Of a DNA stretch of 6,698 nt, positions 5,968 to 6,698 are shown one piece after another. A program made the translations under genes and the position numbers. The DNA is taken from the NCBI GenBank assembly GCA_015061765.1, contig SUVZ01000214.1:1-6698 (forward strand). The letters are read 5' to 3'. The number at the start of each line of letters is the position of its first letter. Positions within the stretch are counted from its first letter, which is position 1. The stretch comes from Lentisphaerota bacterium (GTDB taxonomy: Bacteria; Verrucomicrobiota; Kiritimatiellia; RFP12; UBA1067). The notes beneath the pieces were generated by a model that was not told the origin of the DNA, ran no database searches, and saw nothing but the letters and a program-made list of their open reading frames with translations.

Positions 5968-6020
5968 GATGGAGAGGCTCTTTCTGTTCTTCGTCGTTCG
6001 GGTGGCGGAGCCTCTCCATC
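5968..6020 (+). terminator. Perfect 13-bp inverted repeat, probable terminator
   Basis: GATGGAGAGGCTC (5968-5980) and GAGCCTCTCCATC (6008-6020) are exact reverse complements around a 27-base T-rich loop. The structure begins 13 bases after the SDR stop. The bases just downstream are only loosely T-rich (GTTTCAGTTCTTG), and the nearest true T-run is TTTTTT at 6049-6054, so it is not a textbook intrinsic terminator. It could act as a terminator, a Rho-dependent 3' end or an mRNA-stabilising stem. Confidence 0.55.
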
Positions 6021-6055
6021 CCAGAGTTTCAGTTCTTGTCGTCACCCATTTTTTC

Positions 6056-6061
6056 AAGGAG
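6056..6061 (+). promoter_or_regulatory. Shine-Dalgarno of the SPFH gene
   Basis: AAGGAG lies 7 bases before the first of two adjacent ATGs (6069 and 6072), which favours 6069 as the start. I see no convincing promoter between the hairpin and this site, so the gene may depend on read-through from the SDR promoter or on a promoter I cannot recognise. Confidence 0.7.
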
Positions 6062-6068
6062 TGTAGCC

Positions 6069-6698
6069 ATGATGGTTAGTGGAGGTTTGATATTTTTCGC
6101 CATTGTTGCGGTCGTGGTACTTGTCGCGATAGTCAAGACGGCTGTTGTGGTGCCGCAGAAGACTGCGTATATAGTCGAGAGACTCGGAAAGTACCGCACG
6201 ACGCTCGAGGCCGGTTTTCACATTCTTCTCCCGTTCTTCGACAGGATAGCATATCGTCACACGCTCAAGGAGATGGCGATAGACGTGCCTCCGCAGGAGT
6301 GCATCACAAAGGACAACATTGCGGTCTCCGTCGACGGTATCCTGTATCTGCAGGTCATGGATCCAGTCAAGGCGTCCTACGGCATCGGCAACTATCTCTT
6401 CGCCACGACTCAGCTTGCGCAGACCACGATGCGCAGCGAGATGGGCAAACTCGATCTCGACCGCTCGTTCGAGGAGCGTACCGCCATCAACGGGGCGATC
6501 GTCTCCGCCGTCGACAAGGCCAGCGATCCGTGGGGCATCAAGGTCACCCGCTACGAGATCAAGAACATCACGCCGCCGCAGAGCATCCGCGACGCAATGG
6601 AGAAGCAGATGCGCGCCGAACGCGAGAAGAGGGCCATGATCGCGGAGTCCGAGGGCGAGCGCCAGTCGAAGATCAACCGCGCCGAAGGCGAGCGCCAG
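6069..6698 (+). CDS. SPFH/stomatin-like membrane protein (paraslipin/QmcA type), 3' end outside window
   Basis: The frame is open from ATG 6069 to the right edge (210 residues, no stop). An N-terminal membrane segment spans about residues 5-22. The SPFH (band 7) domain follows: VPQKTAYIVERLGKY, AGFHILLPFFDRI, then IDVPPQECITKDN, a form close to bacterial paraslipins and QmcA. DPVKASYGIGNY and QTTMRSEMGKLDLD follow, then WGIKVTRYEIKNITPP, all well-conserved positions. The last visible part starts the coiled coil, with an 11-residue repeat (EREKR, EGERQ, EGERQ at 184, 195 and 206). Such proteins assemble as large ring or cage oligomers on the inner membrane and scaffold or regulate membrane proteases. 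They are often encoded beside an NfeD protein, which would lie beyond this window. Typical length is about 300 residues, so about a third is missing. Confidence 0.95.
   Translation, partial: MMVSGGLIFFAIVAVVVLVAIVKTAVVVPQKTAYIVERLGKYRTTLEAGFHILLPFFDRIAYRHTLKEMAIDVPPQECITKDNIAVSVDGILYLQVMDPVKASYGIGNYLFATTQLAQTTMRSEMGKLDLDRSFEERTAINGAIVSAVDKASDPWGIKVTRYEIKNITPPQSIRDAMEKQMRAEREKRAMIAESEGERQSKINRAEGERQ
6651..6698 (+). repeat. Short direct repeat coding for coiled-coil hendecads
   Basis: GAGGGCGAGCGCCAG (6651-6665) recurs as GAAGGCGAGCGCCAG (6684-6698), with 14 of 15 bases identical and an offset of 33 bases. It encodes EGERQ twice at an 11-residue period in the SPFH coiled coil. The window ends exactly at the second copy, so more copies may follow. 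The repeat reflects protein structure and is not a mobile or regulatory repeat. Confidence 0.6.

Overview
The window is a compact, moderately GC-rich bacterial chromosome segment. All eight recognisable genes lie on the plus strand, and the gene order looks like ordinary housekeeping sequence. I see no RNA gene, CRISPR array, insertion sequence, phage gene or attachment site. The lineage cannot be fixed from the sequence alone. The GC- and C-ending codons, the lack of signature genes, a seryl-tRNA synthetase with an NGSGxALPR form of motif 3, and an SDR of the type often found beside uronate-catabolism genes in gut anaerobes are compatible with a PVC-type or similar anaerobic bacterium (low-confidence inference).

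Region 1 (1-2552): the C-terminal two thirds of serS runs in from the left edge. One base after its stop comes an M18-family zinc aminopeptidase. After 39 bases, preceded by a very strong Shine-Dalgarno sequence, comes ridA. Region 2 (2549-4984): a 16S rRNA m5C methyltransferase (RsmB type) starts inside the ridA stop codon (ATGA). A BioH-like alpha/beta hydrolase starts inside the methyltransferase stop codon (GTGA). Sixteen bases later comes a small CPBP-family membrane protein. The tight spacing suggests that 1-4984 is one transcription unit, or two at most.

Region 3 (4985-6068): a clear extended -10 promoter (TGGTATAAT at 5019-5027) opens a new unit. Its leader of roughly 78 bases contains a small hairpin. 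It is followed by an SDR oxidoreductase of the D-mannonate oxidoreductase/fructuronate reductase-like group. The 114-base gap after the SDR holds a perfect 13-bp inverted repeat, the best terminator candidate in the window. Region 4 (6069-6698): the start of a stomatin/paraslipin-type SPFH membrane protein runs off the right edge with no stop.

The first unit can be read loosely as translation and amino-acid homeostasis: a tRNA synthetase, a peptidase, a 2-aminoacrylate detoxifier and an rRNA methylase. The hydrolase and CPBP protein are less obvious passengers. I found no convincing undescribed system. The points most worth a second look are the promoter and leader of the SDR gene, the 13-bp hairpin, the unassigned hydrolase-CPBP pair, and lineage-type substitutions in two SerRS motifs.
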